NCBI RefSeq assembly: GCF_921293095.1
Contig: NC_060248.1
Coordinates: 80,111,243-80,175,242 of the forward strand
Length of the DNA stretch: 64,000 bases
Source of the DNA: Ischnura elegans
Taxonomy: Eukaryota; Arthropoda; Insecta; Odonata; Coenagrionidae
Direction of reading: 5' to 3'
The notes under the pieces are model-generated. The model saw only the letters and a program-made list of their open reading frames with translations, made no database searches and had not been told where the DNA came from. This document shows, piece after piece, positions 1 through 12,153 of the stretch. The translations under genes and the position numbers were made by a program. The stretch's first letter is position 1. Each line of letters begins with the position of its first letter.

Positions 1-1105
1 AAACGATTAAAATTCATCCATCTCGCCTTATTTTACTTGTATCTCCCTTTATGCCTCTCTTCGTGCCATTGGGTGCTTTCATCAGGTCATAAAACGTTCT
101 GTGAACATGAGGCATGCCGTTTGGCGCCTGCAGATTGCAATCCACGATTCCGGCCTTAATTTAGTGAGCATCCCTGGGCATGACGGAGATGAAACGATTC
201 TTATGCCGGGTGTGTATACCGGTCGTTTGGGACGACCGCATCGCCTATTTTCACGTCGAGTGGTATTATCGCTTCGCAGCGAGTGACTCAGGGCCGTGTT
301 TCAACAAACGTTCCTACGTACACCTACTCTATGGTACGGGCTTGGAAATTTTGCTCTCCACTCCTTTTTTTTTCGTATTGATCTCATGTGGAGTGGGAAT
401 ACACTGTTTTGAATATTCTCCAAACGAGGCTAACCACTACAACACGATTTCCCTTAGGATGGGATAGGAAAAAATGAATAATGGGAGAGCGATTTTATTT
501 GCGGAGCGTTCGCGTGATCCGAGTTGTGTGGTGTGGCTTTAAAAAATCATTTTCCAGGGCTTAATTTACAAACCGAGTGTGATCTCCAATGGTTCTGTGC
601 CAAACCTCGCCGAATGCTTCATTAGCTATCCTAAACTGGCCATTCTGCCATGGACGATTAAGCATTTTAAGTAACTACCGAATGCTGAAATACGCGGAGG
701 GTCGTTACGGACATACATGTTGTCGCTTGCATGCACTAGAATTTGATGCGCGTAAATATAGTTGGATGTCTATTTATTGAAAACGGCATGTTTTCCTGTT
801 TCCCTTTTAACTTATTATTTACAGTTATTATTTATTGCATGCTAGGAAAAAAATGTTTGATAGCCTGATAGGCGAAAAAAAATGTCGGAAAACTTTGCTA
901 TGATTTTGCCGAAGAGAGAACAAAATGTGTCTGATATAAAATAGATATGAAAAATAACTTTCAGGAGAATTAAGGAATTAAAAAATGATTCAATGTTACT
1001 ACACACATTAAAAAATTTGCAGTATGGCATATTTAGACGCACTCTTTAAAATGACGTAGAAGGAGAGAATGGGGAAATTCCTATTTGTTCGATTCCTCAT
1101 GAGGC
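1..1105. other. Non-coding stretch, no gene recognised
   Basis: Short frames of up to 95 codons on both strands (for example 101-286, 180-467 and 589-780) show no domain, signal peptide or recognisable motif, and their composition is that of surrounding DNA. The first 780 bases are somewhat richer in CpG than what follows. I see no RNA gene or structured repeat here. Confidence 0.5.
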
Positions 1106-1287
1106 TATATTGAACCAGCAACCATGCCTTCGTTACAGAGTAACAATTTAAATGTGATGCGGTGCCTTAATAATATTAAATTGAAACACAGCATGGTCGG
1201 GAACAATAAAATCTCTTGTAGAAGCAGGCACGTTGCAATTTCTCAAATTTTAATATTTATCATGGCAAGTGATTTTTATTTACTCGA
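1106..1287 (+). repeat. Dispersed repeat, copy 1
   Basis: About 180 bases resemble 7943-8123 in the same orientation. Shared blocks include the GGTGCCTTA and GGGAACAATAAAA segments, CACGTTGCAATTTCT, and a final CAAGTGATTTTTA. The copies differ by many substitutions and small gaps, so they are old. The second copy lies inside a small inverted-repeat element (7794-8266); no such ends are obvious around this one, which may be a truncated copy. The family is not identified. Confidence 0.6.
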
Positions 1288-2623
1288 CTTTTTACACTTT
1301 ATTATAATATTTTTGCATCTTAAACAAAAATAATGTTCAGTGTTAAGTTTTCTTAGATTGACTATGCCTGCGTTTAAATCTTCTGATCGTCACTACGCAC
1401 ATGAAATACTTTTTGCACCATGGAGCTGTAAGTGTTTCGTGGGGAATGTATATATAGCCAAGTAAGTCACAAGCATTGATGAAATAGCATGGGTTTTTAT
1501 TTTGTGAATGATTAGCCCGAACGGCTGTCCATAGCAGACAAAGTTTCATTTGGTGTTAAAGTGAAATCTGAATTGAGCGATATAGATGCTTGTGGGTTTT
1601 TCATTTTTCACTCATCAGGTAATATTTTATGCTTTCCTCTTTGTGAACCCTTCGTCTCGAACATAAAAATCAACGAAAAATAAATAAATAAAAATTTATA
1701 TTCCTCTTAATGATTACAGTTATAATATTCACCGGAAATGTTTTTGATTTTTTACATCATATTTTACTCACTTTTGTTCTTGATGTTTCTTTAACGACAA
1801 AGGAAATGAATATCCATCGATAATATTTCTGACAGTAACAAAGTGACTGCCGTAATTTTTGAATTACGATATGTTTTTATTATCGCGTCCGCCTTGTAGT
1901 AATCTCTCAACTGTGACAGCCCCTGTATTTAGCGAGAGTACTTCTAGCGTAATATAGGAGTATGTTTCAATCTAGAATTTCTTGGGAATTTGGTAATTGA
2001 AAGCAATTAATTTTTCTCTTCGCATATCATCGCTGCTGCAGCTCTTCGCTCTCGATATGAAGTACCCCTTTGGGAATTAGGATGAGAAGAGAGAAAAAGA
2101 AGCTCGTATCTCTTATGGAAGACTTCTGAGGCGGATTTTTGCGCTCTGAAAAAGGCGAAATTTGATACTCCATCGCTGCAGTAAAAAAAGTGGATCTTTC
2201 AAATTGACCACTTGCTCGGTCGCGGAAAATTCTCGTTCGAATAAGTAAAGGTGCGCTTCTGGAATGAAAAAGGACGGTTTCACGTAGGAAAAAGGCATGG
2301 AAGTCGATTCTCCAAAAGGGAGTGCCGTTAACCATATTAGCTGGGAACTTTTTTTTATTCCGGACACGAGATTTGATTCGCGCTGCGCTATGAGGAAGGG
2401 TGGCCAGATGAAAAAAAAGAAAAAAAAAAGAAATTCGAATGTGCCCCGACGCTCAACCGGAGGTAGCTGGCGAGAAATCTGGGTAGCCATTAGGTACTGT
2501 ACATAATGATTTCGGGAACGACATTAAATTACCCCGAAAATCTTTTCCTTCTTCTTTATCTCCCGCTTTTTCTCCCTCCTCGTCTGACTAGCTAGCGTTA
2601 AAGAGAAATACTAGGAAGGCCCC
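1288..2623. other. Non-coding stretch
   Basis: No gene recognised. Overlapping frames at 2027-2506 on both strands include a lysine run encoded by an A-rich tract near 2410-2430; they look like chance frames. The rest is AT-rich single-copy-looking sequence without visible repeats. Confidence 0.45.
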
Positions 2624-2990
2624 TTTAACACCAGAAGGATCGGAGTCTTATTGCTACGTAGAAGGACCACTAGCCGTATAATTTGTATATTTCTTCGTTT
2701 ATGTTAACATTTAATTGATAACTTCGTAAAATTAAAATTTTCCCTTATTAATCAATACAACTGAATAAAATTTTTTACCAATCATTTTAAAATAAAAATT
2801 TAAATGTACTTTTAACACCAGAAGGATCGAAGTCTTATTGCTACCTAGGACCTCTAGCCGTATTATTTGCATATTTCTTCGTTTATGTTAACATTTAATT
2901 GATAACTTCATTAAATTAAAATTTTCCTTTATTAATCAATAATGAATAAAGTTTTATACCAATCATTTTACAATAAAAATTTAAATGTAC
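2624..2990. repeat. Tandem duplication, about 187-bp unit
   Basis: Two adjacent direct copies, 2624-2810 and 2811-2990, both start with TTTAACACCAGAAGGATCG and both end in AAATTTAAATGTAC. They differ by a few substitutions and short indels (a few bases are missing from the second near the GCTACCTAGGACC segment). This is a fairly recent local duplication of AT-rich DNA with no coding content. Confidence 0.88.
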
Positions 2991-3198
2991 AGCGGTGACG
3001 TCGCTCCTACTTAAACTACTTTGACCTATCACGCGCCACTCCGAATGGCAGATATGCTGATTGCTTCCGTTCAAAATTTAATAAGGAATGTTAACTGCAA
3101 ATATGTGCTAACTAAAACATCAAAATTGTCGTATGTAATTTAGTGTAGTTATTTCCTGAATATTCAGTGTAGTTATTCCTGAATTCGTCAGTGCGGGG

Positions 3199-3731
3199 AG
3201 TCGGAGTTTCGAGAATTTTTTCTCAGGGTCGCAAACTTTTTCCGCAGATTTTTGCAGAATACTTTAAAATTATGTTTAATTAATACCCTGACAAAAAATC
3301 ATGATATACGTTTTTCTAAAACCAGAGATTATGACTACTTTATGTTAACTTTTGCCTAACAAAATGTCCGCCATTTTATGTCCGCCACCAATACTGCTTT
3401 CAAAATATCTTCGATATAGAACCTTAGGAAATCCACAAAAGTTTTATTTGCTTGAAAAAGGTAAATTTGAGGAATTTAGGTGCAAACAACTTCAACCATC
3501 ACACGCAATCGATATTACCGGGGTCCGCCGCGTGGAGCCGGACCGCGACGCGCGGTCGAAAATTCGAATTTTCTCTCAGGGCCGCGAACTTTTTCCCAAG
3601 CCTTTTGCAGACAAACGTTTAAATATGTTTTCTTAGTATTATTACGAAATATCTCGACATACATATTTCTTATAAAAAAGATAATGACTGCTTTAAGTGA
3701 AATTTTGCTTGAAAAAAGCTTCCGCCATTTT
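3199..3731. repeat. Diverged direct repeat pair, about 175-bp units
   Basis: 3199-3376 and 3551-3731 are related in the same orientation about 354 bases apart. Shared landmarks in order: TTTTCTCAGGG followed by GC(A/G)AACTTTTTCC, TTTGCAGA, a conserved ATGACT(A/G)CTTTA, and a final TCCGCCATTTT. The second copy is preceded by a CpG-rich segment (3525-3560). The pair may be internal repeats of a decayed transposon whose right end is near 4081, but that is inference. Confidence 0.6.
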
Positions 3732-4209
3732 GATTCATTACAGCACACAAATATCAACAAAAATATCTGAAACTTATGCAAAGTACAGGCAAGAAACTAT
3801 AATGATAGATGAACATGTTAAAAATTTCATGAAAATCCATCCACTGCTCTACCATCTGCGTAACTTTTTACATTTGCGAAGAAAAATGATAAATGGCGTG
3901 TTTTTCGAAATTTCGTCATGTTTAAGCCTCCGTAACTCCATAACGGCTGAGACTTAATAAAAATGACTTGATATTTCAAAATCAGCAACTGTTTCCCCGT
4001 ATTTGTGCCAAATTTCAATTGTCTACCTCAAAAAAAGCCATTTCGGACTTTTGTCCGGCGCTTTTCGATTTCCGACCACTGTGCATCGTGTCATTGTCAA
4101 CACCTTGAAAGTGACACAATGTGTTGAAACCTGAGTCGGCTGTTGAGTTTTGGAATTAAAAGTTGTGGAAATTACCATTTGTGTTCTTTCATCATGGATA
4201 TATCGAACT
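3732..4209. other. Non-coding; possible decayed DNA-transposon right end near 4081
   Basis: The segment 4046-4081 ends in CCGACCACTG, which read from the other strand begins CAGTGGTCGG, the style of a hAT terminus. It contains a small perfect hairpin, CGGAC-TTTT-GTCCG. A partner beginning CAGTGCGGGGAGTCGG lies at 3189, but the flanking 8-mers share only four bases, so the element boundary is unproven. No gene seen. Confidence 0.3.
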
Positions 4210-4390
4210 CACAGATATATACAATAGATTGGCAGTGCCTATGTTTTCCTCACGGTGGCGCTGAAGCCGGCCGGCAGAAGAATTTTGCGCAACTAGCCAT
4301 CTTGCTTTCACCGACCGTTGCTCATGTGCCATTAACATACGTGTATTTGAGAGGCTACTTTTCCTGCTTTTGGAGCTTTTTAAAAGAAGA

Positions 4391-4483
4391 ATGGTGAACC
4401 ACTGCGTTATGTGGGGGTGCACATTTAAGTATACTACGAGGGGAAATTTTCCTGGGGGCGAAAATGTGTCTCTACACGCGTAA
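4391..4483 (+). pseudogene. THAP-like zinc-finger N-terminus, truncated
   Basis: A 30-codon frame starts at an ATG 181 bases inside the P-like element. It begins MVNHCVMWGC, matching the start of a THAP domain (Met, two Cys in a C-x4-C pair, small residues between), then continues for 20 residues to a stop. The later Cys and His ligands and the AVPTIF-type end of a THAP domain are absent in this frame; they could follow an intron or be lost. THAP domains bind the ends and target of P-type transposons. At this length a chance match is possible; the element context raises the likelihood. Confidence 0.4.
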
Positions 4484-5969
4484 ATAATAGATATAAGGAA
4501 AGCATGGTTTGCGTTCAGTAATGTCTCCGCTTCCATCTCACAGAGCATGAAAATATTTTCCAAAGCCTTTTTTTTTGTACGTATCGCCACGAAATTTATA
4601 TCACGTGAAGTGCAGGTTATGCTCTACCTTTTTAAATTTATTGTTGACAAAATTCACATAGTTGTAGAAATAGCATCATGAAACTGTGACACGTTATTTT
4701 TGCTGAAATGCAAATTGCTCTCGAAAACAAATTCTAAAGGTGTGTGACGGAAGCGGATATTTACCGGAGTTTCTGAAAGCGATATCATTTCAAATGCAGT
4801 AGCTTCATATCTCTAGGATCGGTAATTAACCCCTCAAGCGCGGCGGGCATTTATTTAAATACCATCCCAGCGGCCGGATGAGATTAAGAAGACTTCACCT
4901 TATTGGCATACTATCATTCAATAATTTATATCGTTCATAATATACGATCATTATCATTAAAATTTTTTGTAAACTTGCATAATGTAGTGCGCTACTATAT
5001 AATAATTTTTCAAGCGATTTGAATAAATATAGGCGTTGAGTTTTTCGACCGAAGTCGTCAATGTGCTGGTTCAAAACGGAATTTCATCGAATCATTTTAA
5101 AAATTTCTGAAGGCCTAAAGTCGTTATGAATATTTTATTGGAGAGGGAAAGCATTTCTTCAAAAGATAGAGCAATTTGTTTTAATCTAAAATACAATATC
5201 TGGCGGAGAAAAAAAATTATATATAGTAGGTCAGGAAGCGTACTGGGTACGCATGACGGCGTTGAGGGGTTAATAACATGTGCATTCTCTGTCTCGGTGT
5301 CTGTGTTTTGATGACGGAATCATCATGATGTTTTAAGTTGTGTTTTCTGTGTTTACCAAGAAAAGACTTTCTCCAGTTTCCATTATGTCATATACTTTCC
5401 GCTGTTGCATTATTACATTGTATCGGAATTTTATTTCCGTTGTAGTATTATTATTTATTTAGATATGTAGAGCGTGTATTATGCACCTTTAACTCTATCT
5501 GGAAACTTAACGAATATCTTTCAAAAGCATAAGTTTTGACTTTGTTAATATCTATTGAGTGAAATTCCGAGAAACTGATCGCTTAAATAATGGTTTGCAT
5601 GTGCTCGCGGTGAAATGACGCGGTCACATTCATTATAATTCAACCTTTCCATGTAGCACTTATCAGGTATTTGATCATTTTGTGGCTTCTATATAGAACA
5701 TGGTGTCTGTTATAATCACTTATCCCGGTAAGATAGAAATTCTAATTAAAAACGTACCCCCTCATGATGTAAGATTTATATTATAGTCTGCTTCCCCTTC
5801 GAATATTATAACAACATGAAACTGATTATTGATGATCATGGATCAAATCGTTGAGTTTTTTAAGCCAATAACTTCTTTTCAAGTTCGCAATTGGGTGATC
5901 GTGAGGGGAAATCCAAAACACTGCCTATATAAAATAATGTAAATTATATTTCTGATGCTTAAGGATAGG

Positions 5970-6080
5970 AATTCAATCGCATTGACTCTTTACGACCTCA
6001 GAAAAGCATTTTACAGCACCAAGCAGCATGCCTTGCTCAGAAACTTAGATCATAATGGGTTTAAATAGGTTGAATCAAAT
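5970..6080 (+). pseudogene. Possible reverse-transcriptase-like fragment
   Basis: One frame reads LTLYDLRKAFYSTKQHALL followed by a short LDHNGF-type segment, then stops. This resembles reverse-transcriptase motif A of non-LTR elements (a D-x-x-KAF core followed by H-x-LL and a downstream Leu/Gly segment). It lies inside the P-like element, so if real it is a nested and very short remnant. Only about 35 residues support it, and a chance match or a diverged transposase segment cannot be excluded. Confidence 0.28.
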
Positions 6081-6786
6081 TTAATTACGTAATATTTTTG
6101 GCCCGATTACTTATGGCAGTGAAAGGTTAGGTAGCATTGCTTCTACGTTTTTCGTCTAATTGACAACTCTAACTGAGCAACAACTCTTTGACAACAAAAA
6201 TACAGAAAGTGGAAGCATCAAACCTTTGGAATTTTCGAATTATTTTGTTTGAATAGTGTGACAATGTCGCTGGTAAATCTAAGGGTGAACAATACCATGT
6301 ATTCACGATTGTAGGCTACCTTCCTACACTAGCAGACGACGTAGTTAACCATTTTCCCCATCTGCTACGCCCCTTCTACATTTGGGACACAATATTTTTT
6401 TTTCGAGATAACTCATGCATATGGATTCCAATTCCATAATATTGAGCAGGAACCGAATTAGTATTAATCTTAGCTCAGCTTATATTACCAATTTCATAAC
6501 TTCGTCACGGTTATGTTCCGCTCAAAGATGGGTTAATTTACCACGTAAGTGTCAAGATCGGTCCCTTTCTTTTTAATTGGATACATCTTAAACGAAAATG
6601 ACAACGTTTTCTATAGTTCATAGCCTTAATCAATGCGCCATTATCTTTCACAATGTAATTTTCCTCCAGTTCCCTACTTACGCAAACGCATAGGTCGGTG
6701 AAAGCAACATGGCCGCCAGCAGAAAGGCATGGCTTCACCCCCCCCACTCCCATTGCCAATCTATTGTATATATCTGTGATCGAACT

Positions 6787-7330
6787 TCACCCAAAACAAG
6801 CCAGAAACGATTTTATAAAGAGAAGGAGCTATTAGTGGTCTCCAAGGTCATAGGACCAGAATGAGCCACCATAAAGTAACAGAAATGTATGCCAATATAA
6901 GAAAATAATAATGCCCTAAATAATACAAGAGATGGCATCCAAATAAATGTTCAATTATTTCTTGTGAGAAGAGTCAGTCTTTGGCAAGTCTTAACATTTT
7001 ATTTGAGGATTAAATTTTTTAAATTTTAGTGAGCAGTAAATGAAAGAACTTTGTATAATTAAATTTAACTTTGTATTATTAAATTTAAATTTATTGACTT
7101 TAAATAAGCAATATGATTAAGTAAGTAGAGTGCGAGTGACTCCCGTAAAAGTTACCACCGTGGCCAGACCCGCTATGCTTAAAAATAAGTAAGTAGAGGT
7201 TACACGTGAAAATGACGGGTCTGATCCTTCTAGTATTAAAAATTTGAACCAAATTTATGCGTAAAGCAAGATTGAGGTTATTAATATTGAAGATATTCTA
7301 CTGGGCATGGTTTACATGGAGCAATATATA
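6787..7330. other. Non-coding stretch
   Basis: AT-rich sequence with local ATTAAATTTAA-type redundancy around 7055-7095. The segment ATATTCTACTGGGC followed by TTTACATGGAGCA at 7290-7325 recurs at about 8283-8323 with changes. No gene recognised. Confidence 0.4.
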
Positions 7331-7421
7331 TGGAGCGGGGTTAAGTTTTTCGCCTGGAAATCCTAAGGTCTTGGGTTCGAGTCCCGCCTGGGTATACAGG
7401 GCATGGGAGGTTCACTTGTCC
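7331..7421 (+). repeat. tRNA-like SINE head fragment
   Basis: Contains a good RNA polymerase III B box, GGTTCGAGTCC (7374-7384), inside GGGTTCGAGTCCCGCC, where flanking bases can pair as in a T-arm. An A box is not clear upstream (sequence around 7335-7350 is degenerate), so this is a decayed SINE head or tRNA pseudogene rather than a functional tRNA. It directly abuts a hAT-like end. Confidence 0.45.
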
Positions 7422-7545
7422 AGGGGCGGAGCTTGGAATTAAGGTTGGGGGGGTTTTCGGTGCAACTAATACTGAAGGTCTGGGGGTATGGAATATCCGT
7501 CAGGGTCAGTGGGAGGTGCAGGGGCCCTCCGCTAGAAAAAAATTA
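7422..7545 (+). mobile_element. hAT-like terminus, decayed
   Basis: CAGGGGCGGAGCTTGG followed by a G-rich GGTTGGGGGGGTT matches the usual look of arthropod hAT and hAT-MITE ends (CAGxGGCGGA...GGGGG). No clean inverted partner or 8-bp duplication is found; a C-rich segment at 7690-7712 may be internal sequence of the same element. Short, non-coding remnant. Confidence 0.4.
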
Positions 7546-7793
7546 AGATAAATGGTTCAAAATGGTGAGTTTTTAAGGCTTTCTGAGAGATATTTTGTTT
7601 TTACTTACACTATTCTATAAATAAAATTAATCCAATGTAGTAAAATGGATTAAACTTAAAAATTTCTCTGAGTTCTGGGGTGGGGTTTCCCCTCTAAACC
7701 CCCCTCGGTGTGCTAATTTTCTTGTCTGTGTCTTATATTGAATTTCTTGTGATTTGGGGCTCGTGTGAATATAGAAATTATTATTATAATATT

Positions 7794-8266
7794 GATTCAG
7801 TGTTGGGTCTTGAAGAATTTTAATGGAAATTTTTTTCCAACGCTTCAGTATGTTTATACGTATTAATAAGAGCTATGAATGAATATGAGCACATATTTTT
7901 GATACATTAAAGGCATTATTGCAGCTAGATTCATTCCCAATAGGTTTTATTGACATGGCACCTATGCTTACGTTTCAGAGCAACAATTTCAAAGTGAAAA
8001 GGTGCCTTAGTAATGTTACCTTCCAACGACCTCGGGAACAATAAAACCTCATGTAGAATGAGCCACGTTGCAATTTCTTAAATTTTAATATATATTGTTG
8101 CAAGTGATTTTTAGTATCTCGAATATCTCCCATATCTTTTATATCTTTTATGTATAAAAATTATGCTCTCGTATTCATTCATAGCCCTGTTGAAGTTTAA
8201 AAATAACGAAATGGCTAAAATATGCATTTAAAATTCTTCAAGACCTATACCCCGAGACACCGAATC
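7794..8266. mobile_element. Small inverted-repeat element (MITE-like), about 470 bp
   Basis: The left end GATTCAGTGT is followed by GGTCTTGAAGAATTTTAA; the right end is the inverted relative, with TTAAAATTCTTCAAGACC (8228-8245) and a terminal GAATC. The arms are about 30-38 bases with indels. No target duplication is visible. The interior holds copy 2 (7943-8123) of the dispersed repeat found at 1106-1287. No coding capacity. Confidence 0.55.
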
Positions 8267-11200
8267 AACAGTATCACTAAATATATTCTACTGGGCCTGA
8301 TACATACTTTACATGGAGCATTATATGAATCACCTCGATTGTCCTCCCTCCCGAAATTGAACTTCATTCACTCTTGAAATTTCGGAAAGACATTTTCTCC
8401 TCCGTTATATCCATAAATTTTATTATATTCCTCTCTTTAACCCATTTATTTATCATCTTCCACCTAAAAGGTCTTTCACCTCCCATCCCCGCTCAGATCT
8501 TGCTCCAACCAGACGCTTTTTTCTTCTTTGTGTCTCATCAAGACGTTTCGTCGCCGCTCCCACCGTGCTTAGCACTTCATCGCTCCTATATCTATCCGTC
8601 CACATCATATTCTCCATTCTCCATTTCTCCGTGTAGCTATAATTTGATGCATAGAAAAATATTTATTCTTTAGGAAATATCCATTGGAACAAAAAATAAT
8701 AAGGTTTGCAGGCACATCGATAATTACAAAAAAAAGGCATAAATTTTCATTTTGAAATTTCTACATATAATGTCTGTCCATTTCATAGCATAGAAAATGT
8801 ACGTGCGTAAACAAAAGGCAAATGGGGTTAAACACCATGCTAGATTTGATACACCACCAAAAAAAAACTCATGAATTTTTAACTTAAATAAATAAAAAAA
8901 AATAATAATACATAAATGCAAATAAAAAAAGTAACAGTAAATAAGGAACCACAATTAGCATCATACTAATGATATAGCCCAGTGGTTATCGTCAAAAGGA
9001 ACGGCTATGCTTGAAGATTGAGTCACTTAACCAAACACTCAGATATTTCCGCGAAATTGAGAACGCTGCTTCGCTGATTTCGTGAGTATAATTATTTGAT
9101 TTGGAGAGGCGTGTATACTTTGAGTGAGAATTCTATCCCCCAGAAGTCTCGTTGAAAAAGAGCTGCGAAAATTTTAATTTAAACCTGCTTGAGGCTATTC
9201 TTTCTTGCCTTTTTACATTTCATGTTATGCAAACGGCATTATTTTGAGGAATGGCAATGCCTTTGTAGGCCTTCGCTTTTCGGTACAAGCAATAGAGTCG
9301 AAAGCTGTCAGTTGCATTCATCCTGAGTAAATAGACTGTTTACTTTATCAATTGAGCCATACTGGTGACATCTGGCATCTTGGTAATTTAACTACTTAAT
9401 GAAACGAGTAAGAGGCTGAGTACACAGCTGAAGCTGTCATTCGACTGCTTTTGAGAACGCAAATTTGTAGAGTGATGGTAAAGATAATTTTTTTATCTTG
9501 CAATTTGTAATGAAAACTGAGGATAAGTGAAGGAGGTCACATGGTTCATTCATTAACTGAACATATTTAACTCTTACATAATTTTTGAATGAATATCTGA
9601 AAAAGCTACCAGAAGAACGTGTCTTGAACACGTCACAATAAGATTTTTCCGTAGTTTTGTGTTATGTTATAATTATAGCTATGTTTTTCGTCTCCAACTC
9701 AATCTTTCAACTAAAGGAATACCTTTGCTATCATTGGTATTTCAATACTAACTTTTAATCTCGGAACCAAAGTTAGGGTAATCATAATTTCCATTAATTC
9801 CTTCTGCGTTGTAAGATAATTTAACTCAGTACGTGCTAAAAAATAATTTATGAACATTGGTATAATGCAATTAGTTTAGTCAAATTACCACTATGCTCGT
9901 CAAATTTTTCAGTTTTTGTTCTTTTCGTTATTTCTTTCTTTATATTCAGTTCGTTGAGATGATATTAAGGTTTTGATCGTACTTAAATATATTTGTCATT
10001 TCCTTATAAGAATATCCTCATATTTTCATCTTATCCATTTTCATTCCTTGACATTAATTTGAAATAAATTGCATTCTGACTGTAAAAGAAGCAGGCAACT
10101 TAAGTTACGCACGGTTTGTAGAACGCTTCGCGCCTGTTAGAATTCCAAACCAGGTTAGCGGTATAATCTTCAATCACGAGGCAAATTTTCAACCTTGTCG
10201 CCCGTAACCATGGTAGCAGTGTAAACTTGAAAAGACAGATGAGCCCGTTTGAAGAGGAAAGGGTAGAAGGGAATAAAAAAATGAGCGTGAAAATGCGGGC
10301 TAGAATGACAAGAGAGACAGCGCGGGGGACAATATACACCTTGTGATGATTGGTCGAGTGCTGTTGAGGGGGAAGGGGAGAGGTGACGTGGGATGAAAGC
10401 ATGACGGGAAGGATTCGCTAGGTAAAAGGAGGGTGAGTAGGCGAGTTAACCGACACGAATGTCTAATTGAATATTCATGGCACGCCAAAGAGGCTGCGTA
10501 ACGAAAAAAAAAACAGGAAGAAGGGTTTCCCGTACTTGTATCCTGCGTATTGTGTCGTCCGCTGGAGAATATGTGGGCGGTAGGAACAATTTTACGGGCC
10601 CGTAGGGGAAAACAGTATTTCGATCACATTACGGCTTAACACTGGGGTAGTTTTCTTTTTTCTCTCCCGTAGATTGGCAATTAAGTGGGGTTTGTTTACG
10701 GGTCCAATGTTTCCATAACCTTCAAGGGATAAGAAAGTTCCGGGAAGAAATGAGAAAAGCTGCGGGTGGTGGTGTGTACCAGCTTTTTTTCCTTGTTTGC
10801 CTGGACTTTTAAAAACATTTTTTTTCCAGAGATTAAGTCCTAGTATTTATGGGTGTACACCATGGTAAAGTATGGCCAGGCGCCAAACTTTAAGGCCTGG
10901 TGGTCCGACCTGAAACCTTGGAGTTGGCAAGAGTTCTGGAAAGGATCCGCGCCTAAAGTAGCTTCTCATTTTACTGAACCGTGCATAAAGTGCAGGCTTC
11001 TTTCCAGTCCATTTTCGTTGCGCATGAATAGTGAAATAGGTAAAATAGAACACTCTCCTAGGCCTATGGGATTGACTGAGGTGTCGTTACTTTTTTCACT
11101 TGAAATGTAGTACAGTGTAGTACAATATTTTGTAACCACGTATTTTCAGGATAAATTTTGTTTAAAATGTTCCAGAGCTGCATTTAATAAATTTCCCTAG

Positions 11201-12153
11201 GTTTTTTTATAACATTTTTCCGGATGGCTCTACCTCCCAAAATGAGGATGGCAGTTCGTGCTTCAGAACTGATAAATGTGCCCGAATTCCCTCCCATATT
11301 CTCTCTCCCAATGAATCCTTAACATGTAATGCCATGACAACACTTCAAGTAAGATCAAATATAGCATATAAACCAACGAATTCCAGCAACGCCTTGGAGA
11401 CACTTTCCATCGGCTGGGAACTACGCGCGCATAAATTTAAGAAATTTCTGCTCAACTCCTCTTGGCAGTTTGTGCTTCGTTAAATAACGTCATCAAATTG
11501 AACTACGTAACCACTAATGGTATATGTTTCTTTTTGTGTGCCAAAAAATTCGTTACTTTGAATATTTTACACATAAAATGCAGCCGCTGCAAAGGTAAGG
11601 AATCGACGCGTCCGACGTCCCCGATGGCCTCAACACGAATAAATCGCGATAGATTTTTATAGGAAATGCTCTTCTCCAGAATGGGGGCCTTAGGACGTTT
11701 TTAATTGGTTTGCAATAACCTGTATTCGTCGTATTTCTTCGAATATGAGCGAAGAGAATGATAAAAAACCTGGCCAGCTTTTAATTCCATAACTTTTCCA
11801 GTAGTACTAAAGTATTTGATTAATTATTTTAATTCGTGCGAACACCCGGTTTCCTTTGAAATCGGTCTGGGTAATGAAAAGCTTTGCGGTTTGTTTTTAA
11901 GTGCCTTTAAATTGTCTTTGTTCATCAAAATGTGGGAAATCCGTCTGAAACCCTTCACCATTCATGCATTTCTTCCCAGGTGAGATGTTGGATACTGAAA
12001 AATTAGATTGTAAATGCCCAACTCTTTCTTTTAGGTTCGCCGTATTCTTTCGTTATGGGCGCGAGCGCACGTTGCTCACAGTCTCGTTAGCGTGCGTTGT
12101 AGGCAGGGTCGATATGACGGGTTTTTGTATTGCCACTGAAAAAAACTCGTTAG
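8267..12153. other. Long non-coding stretch; one tRNA-like relic near 8974
   Basis: No gene recognised over 3.9 kb. At 8974-8984 TAGCCCAGTGG matches a pol III A box, and GATTGAGTC near 9017 could be a worn B box at tRNA-like spacing, so a decayed SINE head is possible. Frames at 10100-10488 (minus), 10853-11110 (plus) and 11462-11662 show no domain. The segment 10100-10480 is more GC-rich and purine-rich on the plus strand. No structured repeats seen. Confidence 0.35.

Larger units (their letters stand above)
4210..6778 (+). mobile_element. P-like DNA transposon, decayed, complete ends
   Basis: The left end begins CACAGATATATACAATAGAT; the right end is its inverted copy, matching over about 28 bases with one difference. 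The 8-bp sequence ATCGAACT sits immediately outside both ends (4202-4209 and 6779-6786), a perfect target-site duplication. A second, subterminal inverted pair of about 21 bases lies at 4296-4316 and 6693-6713, centred on TTGCTTTCACCGACC. Inside is a short THAP-like frame (4391-4483). Known of the family: P elements make 8-bp duplications, have subterminal inverted repeats, and encode a transposase with an N-terminal THAP domain. The remaining 2 kb has no long frame, so the copy cannot be autonomous. hAT is the alternative because of the 8-bp duplication, but the THAP-like start favours P. Confidence 0.78.

Noticed and set aside
8515..8560. GACGTTTCGTCGCC as another hammerhead-like copy (minus strand GAAACGTC)
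   Set aside because: No CTGANGA-like segment or complementary stem precedes GAAACGTC, and the flanks are not related to the family.
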